Positions 19,842-28,463 of a stretch of DNA of 64,000 nucleotides are shown one piece after another. Within the stretch, counting starts at the first letter, position 1; each line of letters opens with the position of its first letter. Origin of the DNA: Fuerstiella sp. (GTDB lineage Bacteria > Planctomycetota > Planctomycetia > Planctomycetales > Planctomycetaceae); NCBI GenBank assembly GCA_022447185.1, contig JAKVAY010000043.1:1-64000 (forward strand), given 5' to 3'. A program made the translations under genes and the position numbers. Under the pieces are notes generated by a model that did no database searches, had not been told where the DNA came from, and saw only the letters and a program-made list of their open reading frames with translations.

Positions 19842-21170
19842 ATGAAGAAATTCGTGTCCGGAATCATCGCAATCACACTGCTGTGTGGGACGGGTATCGT
19901 CCAGTGTGCTGACAGCAACTCACTGCCGCTGTTATCCACCGAGCACGCGCAGTGTCGGGCCCAGGTTCTTCCCAGTTCGAGTGAGCAGTCGTTTTGCAGG
20001 ATTGCGTGGCGCACATCCATCCTGCAGGGCATCGTGGATGCTCAGAATAACGACAAGCCAGTGATGATCGTCCTGATGAACGGTCATCCGCTTGGCTGCA
20101 CATGAGGCAACGGTGTTAGCTCCAGGCAGTTAGTCTGGACCGACCCCACGTTGCAGGAATTGTCTACGCTGCTGATCCCCGCAGCCGACCAGATCGAACG
20201 TCCAGGGAAGTATCTGGGAGTCGGAACAAGCTTTGAGAGCCGCCTCGTCCAAAAGATCAAGAAACAGAGTCACGATTCAGTATCCCTGCAGGGCGTCTTT
20301 GTGGCAACGCCCAATGGGTTATTGTTGTCGGGGTCTCATGAAGCAATCCATGACCCTCGGAAAGTTGAAGAACACATGCGTCAGGGGCTGAAGAAATGGC
20401 CAAAACTTTCAGCAGTCGAAAAATTTCTGAGCAGGGACGAATTTGCCGAAGCCGCTGTCGAATTGGGAATTGCTGAAGAAAAAAGTCAGTATCCTCACGA
20501 CGGTCTCGTATTGAGTTCGATCTGCCGAGACCTGCCTCGGAGTACCACACCGGACACTTCGCCTGACAGAAACGCGTACAATCTTGATTATGCATGGTTT
20601 CGCAAAGACGAGGCGCGTGCTTTCGTGCCAACGCAAACGGTCAAAGGCTCCAGACACATCGTTCCGCGCAACCTCGTGGAACGACTGGCCTGCTTCCACT
20701 TTGTCGATCTTGTCCGAGGTCACACGTCATCCTATCCAAAAGACGCAGTTGAGCGTGCGGAGTTATCGGCCGAAGTGATCGATGTGAAAGGAGAGCTCCT
20801 CTCGTTGCATTTCATGGGCCGTACACGGACGTCGGAAGTTCACAACGGTGTCCATATTGAAGGAAAATGGAACGCACCGGGGCCGGGAATTCCGAAACTT
20901 CAAACACGGGGGGTCGACGCCAAACTTGAGGGCCAGGCAGTTTACGATCTGAAGAAGGAGAGGTTCGTTTCATTCACTCTGATCGCTCTGTCATCACGAT
21001 GGGGCGGAAATGCCTACAATGGTCGTCTGAATGAACGAGATTTTGGTCCTGCGCCGATGGGGATTGTTCTCGAGTTGGCTGGAAAGAGTCGTGCTGAGCA
21101 GGTCCCACCGCTGTTTTTCGGACCGGAGGGTCCGTACCGAGTCGGTGGGTCATCGTATGGATGGAAATAG
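19842..21170 (+). CDS. Candidate selenoprotein: secreted thioredoxin-like protein with in-frame UGA
   Basis: Read as one frame with the TGA at 20103-20105 translated, this is 442 residues. It has a signal peptide (MKKFVSGIIAITLLCGTGIV), then a thioredoxin-like segment around DKPVMIVLMNGHPLGCT, where residue 88 is the UGA, followed without a shift by GNGVSSRQLVWTDPTLQEL. A Cys-Thr-Sec motif at 86-88 is therefore implied. The downstream ~350 residues remain protein-like in the same frame, with blocks such as ERLACFHFVDLVRGHTSSYP and RFVSFTLIALSSRWGG, so the gene is not generally degraded. GGAG lies upstream of the ATG at 19842. A hairpin with a G-initiated loop begins the right distance after the UGA. 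The alternative is a recent Cys(TGC/TGT)-to-stop mutation giving an 87-residue fragment. No sel genes are in the window. Confidence 0.7.
20111..20142 (+). promoter_or_regulatory. Putative bacterial SECIS hairpin
   Basis: Immediately 3' of the TGA at 20103-20105, TCCAG (20121-20125) pairs with CTGGA (20135-20139) around a nine-base loop that begins with G. CGGT (20111-20114) can also pair with ACCG (20139-20142) to form an outer stem, competing only for A20139. The loop starts 20 bases after the UGA, within the 16-37-base spacing known for bacterial SECIS elements, which also need a G near the loop start. SelB would bind this hairpin to deliver selenocysteinyl-tRNA. Short hairpins occur by chance, so this is support rather than proof. 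Confidence 0.5.
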
Positions 21171-21213
21171 TGCACCTGCAACGTAAGCTGTGACTCATGC
21201 CAGGTCCTGCTGG

Positions 21214-23301
21214 CTACTGTGGTGACTGAGGTGTAAACATCATACGTTTTCGTACCACAGCGCGTTCCGCTGCTTCCGCTGCCAGCCGCTGGGACTCTTC
21301 CTGGCTTCGCACTGCCGGAAACGTTGCCGAAACGGTCTCATAGCTGCCGTTCGGCAAAATACGGCGTGCCTTTACATTGTCATCCAGGCAAAGTTCCAGC
21401 AATTCGATAACACGTTGCTTGCAGTCTTCGTCCAGAATCGGAATTAACAATTCCACTCGACGATCAAGATTGCGCGGCATCAGATCAGCACTGGACATAA
21501 AGACCAGCCTGTCACCGCCATGATAGAAATAAAAGATCCGCGAATGTTCAAGAAATCGATCGATAATACTCGTCACGCGTATGCGTTCACTGAGACCGGA
21601 GACCTGCGGCGTCAGACAACAAATTCCTCTAACGTTCATCTGGATGTTGACTCCGGCCTGCGCAGCGCCATAGAGCGCCTGAATAATCTCCGGGTCAGTA
21701 AGTGAGTTACATTTTGCGGCAATTCTGGCTTCACCTCCATTCCGAGCGTGTTCCGTTTCCAGTGAAATCATCTCCAGGAGCTTTTCCCGCAATCCCACAG
21801 GTGCAGAGACGAGTCTTCGCAGTTCCTGCAGTTGTGAATAACCGGTCACGGCATTGAACCAGGAAACAGCGTCGCTGCCCAGGTCTTCTTGACACGTCAT
21901 GTAGCTGAGATCTGTATACAGGCCAGCCGTGATTTCGTTGTAATTGCCAGTGCCGAAATGTACGTATCGAACAAAGCCCTGGGGTTCTCGGCGTACAACG
22001 ATGCACGCCTTGGCATGAGTCTTGAGTCCCCGAACACCATAAATCACCTGAATGCCGGCGTATTCCATTCTCCTGGCCCATTCTATGTTACGCGCTTCGT
22101 CAAATCGGGCCTTCAATTCGACGATTGCCGTTACGTTCTTGCCGTTTTCAGCAGCTCGCATCAGTCCCTCCACTATGAGACTGTTGTGACTGGTACGATA
22201 CAGCGTTTGTTTGATCGCCAGCACGTCCGGGTCCTCTGCCGATTCGTTGACCAGACGCACCACAGGATCAAACGATTCGTAAGGATGCACCAGCAATATA
22301 TCCCCGGCGCGAATGACATCGAAGATGGATGCTCCGGGTTCCATGCGTGGCGAGTCTTTCGGACTCCAGTGAGGATAACGGTAGTCACTGAATCCGTTCA
22401 GATCTGCCAGCCGCATGAAGTCACTGAACCCTGTTGGCCCTGGCACGACATAAACGTCACTGTCAGAAATCCGCAGCAAAGATTTCAGAAACGACTGCAA
22501 GGCTGTTGTCACCTGATCTGAAATTTCCAGTCGCACGCAAAAACTATCCTTGCGCTCATCAAGAATGTCTTCCATTTCAGCCAGCAGATCCGATCCATCA
22601 TCTTCACGGACGCTCAAATCAGCATTGCGAGTGATCCGAAACGCTACTGTCGAGATGACCTCTTCACCCGGAAAGAATCGCTGGATGAATAACTCAATCA
22701 AATCCTCCACAAGAATGAATTCGAATCCTCCATCCGAAGGCAGCGTAATGAACCTCAACTCAGATTTCCCAAACGGAATGACAGCAAATCGAAATTCGTC
22801 CTGTCCTTCTTCGGGCGCAAGCTGAACAGCGACGTTGACCGTGCGGCCCTGCAGCAACGGAAAAGCAGACGGATCATGGACCGCGACAGGTGTCAGGATT
22901 GATGAGATCTGCTCGTCAAAAACTCCTTCGACATAGGCCGTTTGATCTTCGGTCAGCTCAGTGGAATGTCGGCAGCGGATGCCAACCTCTGTTAGCTGCG
23001 GGTCCAGTTCGTTGAGAAAGCATTCGTACAGGTCGGCCATCATGGAATCGACCCGAGTAGCTGCTGCGGTCAGTTGTTCCGTGGGTGTCATGCCGGCCGG
23101 ATCGATCAGATCCCGATCGCGACGAATTTCCGTTTTTAGACTCCCGATCCGAACCATAAAGAATTCATCGAGATTCGATGCAGCAATCGCAAGAAAACGT
23201 AACCGTTCCAGCAAAGGCACGCTGGTATCACGACCTTCGTCCAGTACGCGCTGGTTAAATTCCAGCCAGCTGAGTTCTCGATTTACGAACGTTTTCGACA
23301 T
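21214..23301 (-). CDS. ppk1: Polyphosphate kinase 1
   Basis: 695 residues from the chosen start, typical for PPK1. It reversibly transfers the ATP gamma-phosphate to inorganic polyphosphate. It opens MSKTFVNRELSWLEFNQRVL, the classic N-terminal block, with LAIAASNLDEFFMVRIGSL next. The phospholipase-D-like catalytic half contains YESFDPVVRLV, VIYGVRGLKTHAK and VHFGTGNYNEITAGLYTDLS, whose His is the likely phosphorylated residue. A SSADLMPRNLDRRVELL block lies near the end. An upstream start at 23355 lacks a ribosome site. It follows ppx on the same strand within about 70 bases, forming a polyphosphate synthesis/degradation operon. Confidence 0.95.
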   Translation of the reverse strand: MSKTFVNRELSWLEFNQRVLDEGRDTSVPLLERLRFLAIAASNLDEFFMVRIGSLKTEIRRDRDLIDPAGMTPTEQLTAAATRVDSMMADLYECFLNELDPQLTEVGIRCRHSTELTEDQTAYVEGVFDEQISSILTPVAVHDPSAFPLLQGRTVNVAVQLAPEEGQDEFRFAVIPFGKSELRFITLPSDGGFEFILVEDLIELFIQRFFPGEEVISTVAFRITRNADLSVREDDGSDLLAEMEDILDERKDSFCVRLEISDQVTTALQSFLKSLLRISDSDVYVVPGPTGFSDFMRLADLNGFSDYRYPHWSPKDSPRMEPGASIFDVIRAGDILLVHPYESFDPVVRLVNESAEDPDVLAIKQTLYRTSHNSLIVEGLMRAAENGKNVTAIVELKARFDEARNIEWARRMEYAGIQVIYGVRGLKTHAKACIVVRREPQGFVRYVHFGTGNYNEITAGLYTDLSYMTCQEDLGSDAVSWFNAVTGYSQLQELRRLVSAPVGLREKLLEMISLETEHARNGGEARIAAKCNSLTDPEIIQALYGAAQAGVNIQMNVRGICCLTPQVSGLSERIRVTSIIDRFLEHSRIFYFYHGGDRLVFMSSADLMPRNLDRRVELLIPILDEDCKQRVIELLELCLDDNVKARRILPNGSYETVSATFPAVRSQEESQRLAAEAAERAVVRKRMMFTPQSPQ

Positions 23302-23370
23302 AACCGAAAGATTTTCCTTCGATGCCACGCTGGATTGCACCGCAGGCAAAGTCATTGTTCTGTCGCCGAC

Positions 23371-24972
23371 TCAGGACGCCTGAGCGGCTTGTCGCAACAG
23401 GACACTCATTCCAAATACATCACGAAAGAGTCCACTTTCCTGTCGCAGTGCCTGATGTTCGAGTGACAGGTCTCCCAAAGATGCCTGAGCGGTGATTACC
23501 AGACGCTGTCGTTCCGGTTGACATTCGATGTCGTTGATCCTCTGACCCCGACCGTGATCAAGACTCACTGCCAGTCGCAGTATTGCTGCCAGTCTCGACA
23601 TGGTGACTCGGCTGTTCCGAGACAACTTGGCGTAGGGTTCGTGTGACGGCTTGGGAAGAGCCCGACGATGATAACGTGAAATCAGCGCCACCAACTGCTG
23701 ATCGAGGTCGCTTAGTCCGAACAATTCCCCGTTACTGATCAGATAATACGAATGCTTGTGATACGCATTCTGGCTGACATAAAGCCCCGTTTCATGCAGC
23801 AAAGCTGCTGTATAAAGGATTGTTTCGCAGCGCAAATCCAGCTGATGAATCTCCTGAAGTCCTCGAAAGAGCTGGCGCGAAAGCTGTGCGACATGTTCTG
23901 CGTGCGTCAGATCCACATGAAACCTCCGGGCAAATTCACGCGCGGAATGAATCACCTGCTCACCGAATTCTTCTGTCCATTCTGAAGAACTCAGCAGACT
24001 GTGGAGCAGTGCGTCACGCAGGTTAAACTGAGTCACCAGAACATCTTTTACTCCCAGCATTTGCGCCGCCAGAACATTCGTCATCAGAGCAGGCACCAGG
24101 GTTTCAGCCTGAGACAACTCAACATGGTACTTCAAAACAATCTGATCGATACTCAGGTTCCTCATCTCGTGTGTCAGACGGATGAGTTCCCTGAGCGGCA
24201 GACGCACAATTGCTGATTCGTTGAGATCGCACTGTAGTTCGCGAGCGGCAAATCGCATATCACCTCCCAATGCCATAAGCTCGACAAGGCCGCTCTTTGG
24301 TACAATTTCATGGATCTGTTCCAGAACTCGTTCGATCTGCCCGGTCATGATGGCGATGGACTGTGTCTGTGCCGTTTTGTATGTCTTCAGCATCTCCTGC
24401 AGTCGGAGAGCACCCAGGCGCCAGGACTGTGAGTGCAGAATATCATTCCCCTGAAGAATCAACACGTCGGTGTTGCCACCTCCGACTTCCATTAACATGG
24501 TCGTTGCGTCCCGCAGCCCGGGATGGGACTGCAGGACCGGTCTCATGGCCAGATAGGTGACGCGGGCAATTTCTGCATCATCGATGGGTTCGACATTGAA
24601 TCTGGTAGCAGTATAGATCCGATCCAGAAAAGCCATTCGATTTTGAGCTTCGCGAACAGCACTGGTCGCAACCACTCGGATGTGCTGTGGATTCGTACAC
24701 TGATACTCTTCCAGTTTTCGACGATACGTCATCAGGACATCAACACACTGCTGCTGAGTCTCCCGTCGAATCTCACCTCCTGTGAATGTGTCCTTCCCAA
24801 GACTGACCCCCTGTACCAGCTGTTCGACACTTTGAACGCCGTTGGTCCCGTCCGTGACACCAATTGCCATCCGAATTGCGGATGTTCCAAGCTCGATCAC
24901 TGCGAGTGGAAATGCGGATGTCGCCGCTGACTCGGAAGTAAAATCGGGGAAGAGTGGTGGCTGGCTGGACAT
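23371..24972 (-). CDS. ppx: Exopolyphosphatase (Ppx/GppA family)
   Basis: 533 residues from the ATG at 24972. The N-terminal ASKHA domain has FPLAVIELGTSAIRMAIGV, RVVATSAVREAQNRMAFLDRI and TTMLMEVGGGNTDVLIL, the usual Ppx/GppA ATPase-like motifs. The C-terminal half has an HD-type helical domain with CETILYTAALLHETGLYVS and HKHSYYLI. It removes terminal phosphates from polyphosphate, or from pppGpp in the GppA branch, which sequence alone cannot settle. The length and the downstream ppk1 gene favour polyphosphate as substrate. MSSQPPLFPDF is taken as the start; the four codons upstream begin with a TTG. Confidence 0.93.
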   Translation of the reverse strand: MSSQPPLFPDFTSESAATSAFPLAVIELGTSAIRMAIGVTDGTNGVQSVEQLVQGVSLGKDTFTGGEIRRETQQQCVDVLMTYRRKLEEYQCTNPQHIRVVATSAVREAQNRMAFLDRIYTATRFNVEPIDDAEIARVTYLAMRPVLQSHPGLRDATTMLMEVGGGNTDVLILQGNDILHSQSWRLGALRLQEMLKTYKTAQTQSIAIMTGQIERVLEQIHEIVPKSGLVELMALGGDMRFAARELQCDLNESAIVRLPLRELIRLTHEMRNLSIDQIVLKYHVELSQAETLVPALMTNVLAAQMLGVKDVLVTQFNLRDALLHSLLSSSEWTEEFGEQVIHSAREFARRFHVDLTHAEHVAQLSRQLFRGLQEIHQLDLRCETILYTAALLHETGLYVSQNAYHKHSYYLISNGELFGLSDLDQQLVALISRYHRRALPKPSHEPYAKLSRNSRVTMSRLAAILRLAVSLDHGRGQRINDIECQPERQRLVITAQASLGDLSLEHQALRQESGLFRDVFGMSVLLRQAAQAS

Positions 24973-25363
24973 GGATTGACACAAACAGGCAACGAGACGT
25001 TATTCAGCCGGGTTCCAGTCCGTGGACAATCGGGTCCCACAGCATATTCGATGCATCTCTGTACGAACCGGGAAATGCTCCCCTCCCGAGTATACGAAAC
25101 AAGCAGACAGCACCATGAACATCACTGGTGCGACATTCCAAGGTTCACGTAATCGCGGGTGTCTTGATCATACTGAGACTGTCGGCACCGACTCAACGAT
25201 ACCCGCAACCACGGCACCATTCGGGGAACACACGGACAGTATCAGCATACGACAGGAAGGAATCTACGTGCAGACTGTAAAGCAGATGTGGCAACGAATC
25301 CCGAACTATGTGGAACAATTGCTCTACATTGGTACAAACTCATCCGTTTGCCTCTGCCCATCT
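24973..25363. other. Intergenic region between ppx and the VWA gene
   Basis: About 390 bases containing the ppx-ppk1 promoter region on the minus strand and the 3' end of the moxR operon. A long rightward frame crossing it (25022-26137) is antisense to the VWA gene and is rejected. No convincing terminator was found. Confidence 0.4.
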
Positions 25364-26434
25364 CTACGGCAGACTCCTGAATCGAGTCGCACTCAGCACC
25401 AGTTCCAGCAGGACACACGCAATTCCGGGCAGCAGCAGAATCTGGAAGTATTCGCGGTAGTCGGTATAGATCTGTCCTTCGGTTTCGGTTTTCTCAAGTT
25501 TGTCAATTTCCTCGTAGACAGCTGCGAGCGATTCGGTGTCTTTTGCATTGAAATAACGGCCACCTGTCTTTTGGGCCAACTCTTTCAGCGCTGCTTCATC
25601 GAGGCGGACCTGCTGAGGTCTCAGCACCTGACGTCCGAACAAGTCCACAGAAGGAAATGGTGCCGTTCCATTCGAGCCGACACCAATCGCATAAATACGA
25701 ATGTTGAATGCCTTGGCCGCGTCTGCTGCATCCTGTGGTGTGTTTACCCCTGCGGTATTTTCACCATCCGACAACACCACGATGACTTTGCTTTTTGCTT
25801 TCAGGTCCCGGAGTCGGTCAACGGCCACAGCGATCGCATCTCCGATGGCAGTTGCCTGCTCTTCCTGGAGCAGACGCTCATTAATCATTCGACCCTGGCT
25901 GTCATAAATGGGTTCCGGAATCTTCACCGTGTCCAGCATCTCCAGCAATGTGCCATGATCCAGTGTTGGCGGACATTTCGCGTCCGCAAATCCTCCGAAC
26001 GCCACGAGCCCGATCACATCATCCGGTCGACCGTCAAATACGCCCTCGCCGGCCACAAATTGTCGGAAGACGTGCTTCACGGCCTCCAAACGGCTGACAC
26101 GCTCTCCTTCCACCGGAAAATCCAGCGCCTGCATTGATCCCGAACGATCGATGCACATTTCAATGGCAATGCCTTCCGTACGAACTCGAAATTCCTCACG
26201 ACCGAATTGCGGACGGGCCACAGCAATCACAATCAATACCATTCCCGCAATGCGCAGCCATGGCAGCAAACGTCGAATCCGCTGAGCGATGGTGACAGGG
26301 AGCAATCGGACCAGCGCCACACTGGAAAAAGTCACCGCCAATCTGCGGTCACGACGGAGTGACCACAGACCCGCCGCAAGGACCGGGAGCAGCAACAGCA
26401 GTAAAAGAGGTTCATGGAAACGAAACGCGTTCAC
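25364..26434 (-). CDS. VWA-domain membrane protein (BatA-like)
   Basis: 356 residues. Two N-terminal spans (LLLLLLLPVLAAGLW and IAGMVLIVIAVARPQF) bracket the short cytoplasmic loop typical of BatA/BatB. The von Willebrand A domain has the metal-site motif IEMCIDRSGSMQALDF (D-x-S-G-S), VIGLVAFGGFADAKCP and VIVVLSDGENTAG. A C-terminal span (YFQILLLPGIACVLLEL) anchors the other end. Such proteins work with MoxR ATPases and DUF58 proteins in poorly understood complex-assembly or stress roles at the inner membrane. Its start overlaps the stop of the BatD-like gene by four bases (ATGA), showing translational coupling. Confidence 0.9.
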   Translation of the reverse strand: MNAFRFHEPLLLLLLLPVLAAGLWSLRRDRRLAVTFSSVALVRLLPVTIAQRIRRLLPWLRIAGMVLIVIAVARPQFGREEFRVRTEGIAIEMCIDRSGSMQALDFPVEGERVSRLEAVKHVFRQFVAGEGVFDGRPDDVIGLVAFGGFADAKCPPTLDHGTLLEMLDTVKIPEPIYDSQGRMINERLLQEEQATAIGDAIAVAVDRLRDLKAKSKVIVVLSDGENTAGVNTPQDAADAAKAFNIRIYAIGVGSNGTAPFPSVDLFGRQVLRPQQVRLDEAALKELAQKTGGRYFNAKDTESLAAVYEEIDKLEKTETEGQIYTDYREYFQILLLPGIACVLLELVLSATRFRSLP

Positions 26435-27432
26435 TCAACCGTCTCCTCGGTCTGGCTGGAATCCCGCTGAGTGAATTCACGAGCGCGTTCGATACTGGAA
26501 TCCATATCCTCCCTGGCCGGCTGGTAGCCTGCAAATTTGACCAGATCGGCCGATTCAAGAAACTGCTGCAAACGTCGCTGTTCATCATCTGAGAAAACAG
26601 TTTTCGACAGAATCTCATGGAGAAATTCTTCCGTTGTCTGCTCGGGCGCACGAATTCCGGTTGAACGCTCGATATAGCGCCGAACCACGCCCGTGACTTC
26701 CACGTAGAACTCTTTGACATCTGCCTCACTCAGACGCTGGCGGATAATCTGATCGAGTTCGATGCGAGCGAGTTGTTGGGCCGTCAGCGGCGGCTCAAGC
26801 TGAGCCCGCCGACGACGTCGCCGCAGCCACCACACAAGGCCTGCAATCGCACCTGACACAAGTGCCGTTATGCCCCAGACCCAGGCAGATGGTCCCGTTG
26901 ATGGCAACTCAACCGGACCCAGGGATGGCTTGAGGTCTTCCAGCGAAGGAGCCGCCTCGCCCACAATCGTATTGACCTCGACTTGCAGCACTTCAGATTC
27001 AACAACATATTCCTCACCGTCCCCGTTTGGACGATTATCCTTAAATCGGACCGCAATCGGAGCAATCGTGAGTGTACCGGCGCGCGTGGGTTCCAGCTTA
27101 TAAATCAGTCGGGTGACTTCGTCCTTCACTTCCACTGCAGGTGGTGGTTCGTGGTAATCCCGAATCAGGAATTCCCCAACGGATGCGCCAAACGGCGGTT
27201 TCGTGATCTGGACCCCTGGACTGGCTTTGATTGTGAGTGTGAGAGTGGGTTCATCCGACAAACGGACCACACCTGGCGCGACTTCAACGCTCAAACTCAC
27301 TGGACCGCGAACAGTCTCCGTTCTTACCGGATCAGCAGCATCGTTGTCCTGATTCGATACTTTATCCTCTCCCGCCCCGCATCCGGCGAGGATTGTCAGC
27401 GAAAGCAGGATGTACAGGCAACGAGAGCTCAT
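26431..27432 (-). CDS. BatD-like lipoprotein with DUF4381-like tail
   Basis: 333 residues. It begins MSSRCLYILLSLTILAGCG, a lipoprotein signal with an LAGC lipobox, placing Cys18 at the membrane surface. An immunoglobulin-like beta-rich region follows (PVSLSVEVAPGVVRLSDEP, YKLEPTRAGTLTIAPIAV), like the BatD/oxygen-tolerance family. A central membrane span (AWVWGITALVSGAIAGLVWW) and a basic RRRRRR stop precede a helical cytoplasmic domain with DVKEFYVEVTGVVRRYIER, like the tail of DUF4381 proteins. The protein thus combines two parts that are often separate genes. It lies between the DUF58 and VWA genes. Confidence 0.82.
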   Translation of the reverse strand: MSSRCLYILLSLTILAGCGAGEDKVSNQDNDAADPVRTETVRGPVSLSVEVAPGVVRLSDEPTLTLTIKASPGVQITKPPFGASVGEFLIRDYHEPPPAVEVKDEVTRLIYKLEPTRAGTLTIAPIAVRFKDNRPNGDGEEYVVESEVLQVEVNTIVGEAAPSLEDLKPSLGPVELPSTGPSAWVWGITALVSGAIAGLVWWLRRRRRRAQLEPPLTAQQLARIELDQIIRQRLSEADVKEFYVEVTGVVRRYIERSTGIRAPEQTTEEFLHEILSKTVFSDDEQRRLQQFLESADLVKFAGYQPAREDMDSSIERAREFTQRDSSQTEETVE

Positions 27433-27506
27433 TTTCAGAAATCGTCAGACCACCTTACCGGATTCACATAAAGGACCGGTCTGATGGACAGCGACAGCAT
27501 CCTTTC

Positions 27507-28388
27507 CTACCGACTTCGTTTTTCTCGGGCTGCGAAGAACTTTCGCAGGCTGGTTGTATACGGTTCTCGTGTACTCACTGACAACTGATCGACCCCGGCA
27601 CGTCGCAGATTCGCAGACAGGGCCTCTGCGTTCTGGTCAGCCCGCTGCTGAAAGAGTTGCCGGACATGCTCATTCCTGGTGTCCACTTCGACGATTTGTC
27701 CGGTTTCCGCATCCTGTAGTCGGATGAATCCAACGTCCGGAAGGGATTCTTCACGGGGATCAGAAACAGTGATGGCGACAAGATCATGACGCCCGTTCGA
27801 CATGGACAGTGCTTTGCGAGACACATCAGATTGAAAATCGCTGATGACAAAGACAACAGCTCGACGTTTTTGAACGCGGCTCAGATATTCGAGAGCCGCT
27901 TCAAGATTGGTCTCAGCGGCGACTGGTTTCGTCGCAATCATTTCTCGCAGCAGTCGCAGCACATTCCCTTTGCTCTTACGCGGCGGGTAACAGGCCACAA
28001 CGTCGTCAGCGAACAGATGCAGGCCAACTTTGTCATTGTTCCTGAGCGCCGAGAACATTAACAAGGCCGCAATTTCAACCATCATCTCAAGTTTTGACTG
28101 GTCGCCGGACCCGAATACACCCGATGCCGACACGTCGACAAGGAACAGGATTGTCAGTTCGCGTTCTTCACAAAATCGTTTGATGAATGGCACACCAGCG
28201 CGGGCCGTCACGTTCCAGTCGATTGTGCGGATGTCGTCTCCTGGCTGATACTCCCGGACCTCATCAAACTCCATGCCGCGACCGCGAAACACACTTCGAT
28301 ACTGACCAGCGAGCAGATCGTCAACAGAGCGATTTGCGACAATCTGAATACGCTGCACCCGGCGCAGGATTTCGGCGACTTCAGGCAT
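27507..28388 (-). CDS. DUF58 domain protein
   Basis: 293 residues from MPEVAEILRRVQRIQI; a start five codons earlier (28403) is possible. The diagnostic DUF58 block is RGRGMEFDEVREYQPGDDIR with TIDWNVTARAGVPFIKRFCE directly after. LFLVDVSASGVFGSG then gives a metal-binding D-x-S-x-S site of a degenerate VWA fold. No membrane spans are visible, as in the soluble subgroup. DUF58 proteins are coexpressed with MoxR ATPases and VWA proteins; here the order is moxR, DUF58, BatD-like, VWA, with gaps of about 75 bases on either side. Confidence 0.92.
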   Translation of the reverse strand: MPEVAEILRRVQRIQIVANRSVDDLLAGQYRSVFRGRGMEFDEVREYQPGDDIRTIDWNVTARAGVPFIKRFCEERELTILFLVDVSASGVFGSGDQSKLEMMVEIAALLMFSALRNNDKVGLHLFADDVVACYPPRKSKGNVLRLLREMIATKPVAAETNLEAALEYLSRVQKRRAVVFVISDFQSDVSRKALSMSNGRHDLVAITVSDPREESLPDVGFIRLQDAETGQIVEVDTRNEHVRQLFQQRADQNAEALSANLRRAGVDQLSVSTREPYTTSLRKFFAAREKRSR

Positions 28389-28463
28389 AACGGAATGGAC
28401 CAATCATTCAATGGCGACCAGGCAAATGAAACTGGGAGCAACACGAAACTTCGATCCTGCCCG

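Noticed and set aside
20151-21170. Separate gene starting at TTG 20151
   Set aside because: No ribosome site or signal peptide at this point, and it is in the same frame as the upstream part; a single UGA-containing gene explains both pieces better.
25022-26137. Rightward 371-codon frame
   Set aside because: It lies mostly antisense to the well-supported VWA gene, has no domain pattern and is a shadow of that gene's codon bias.
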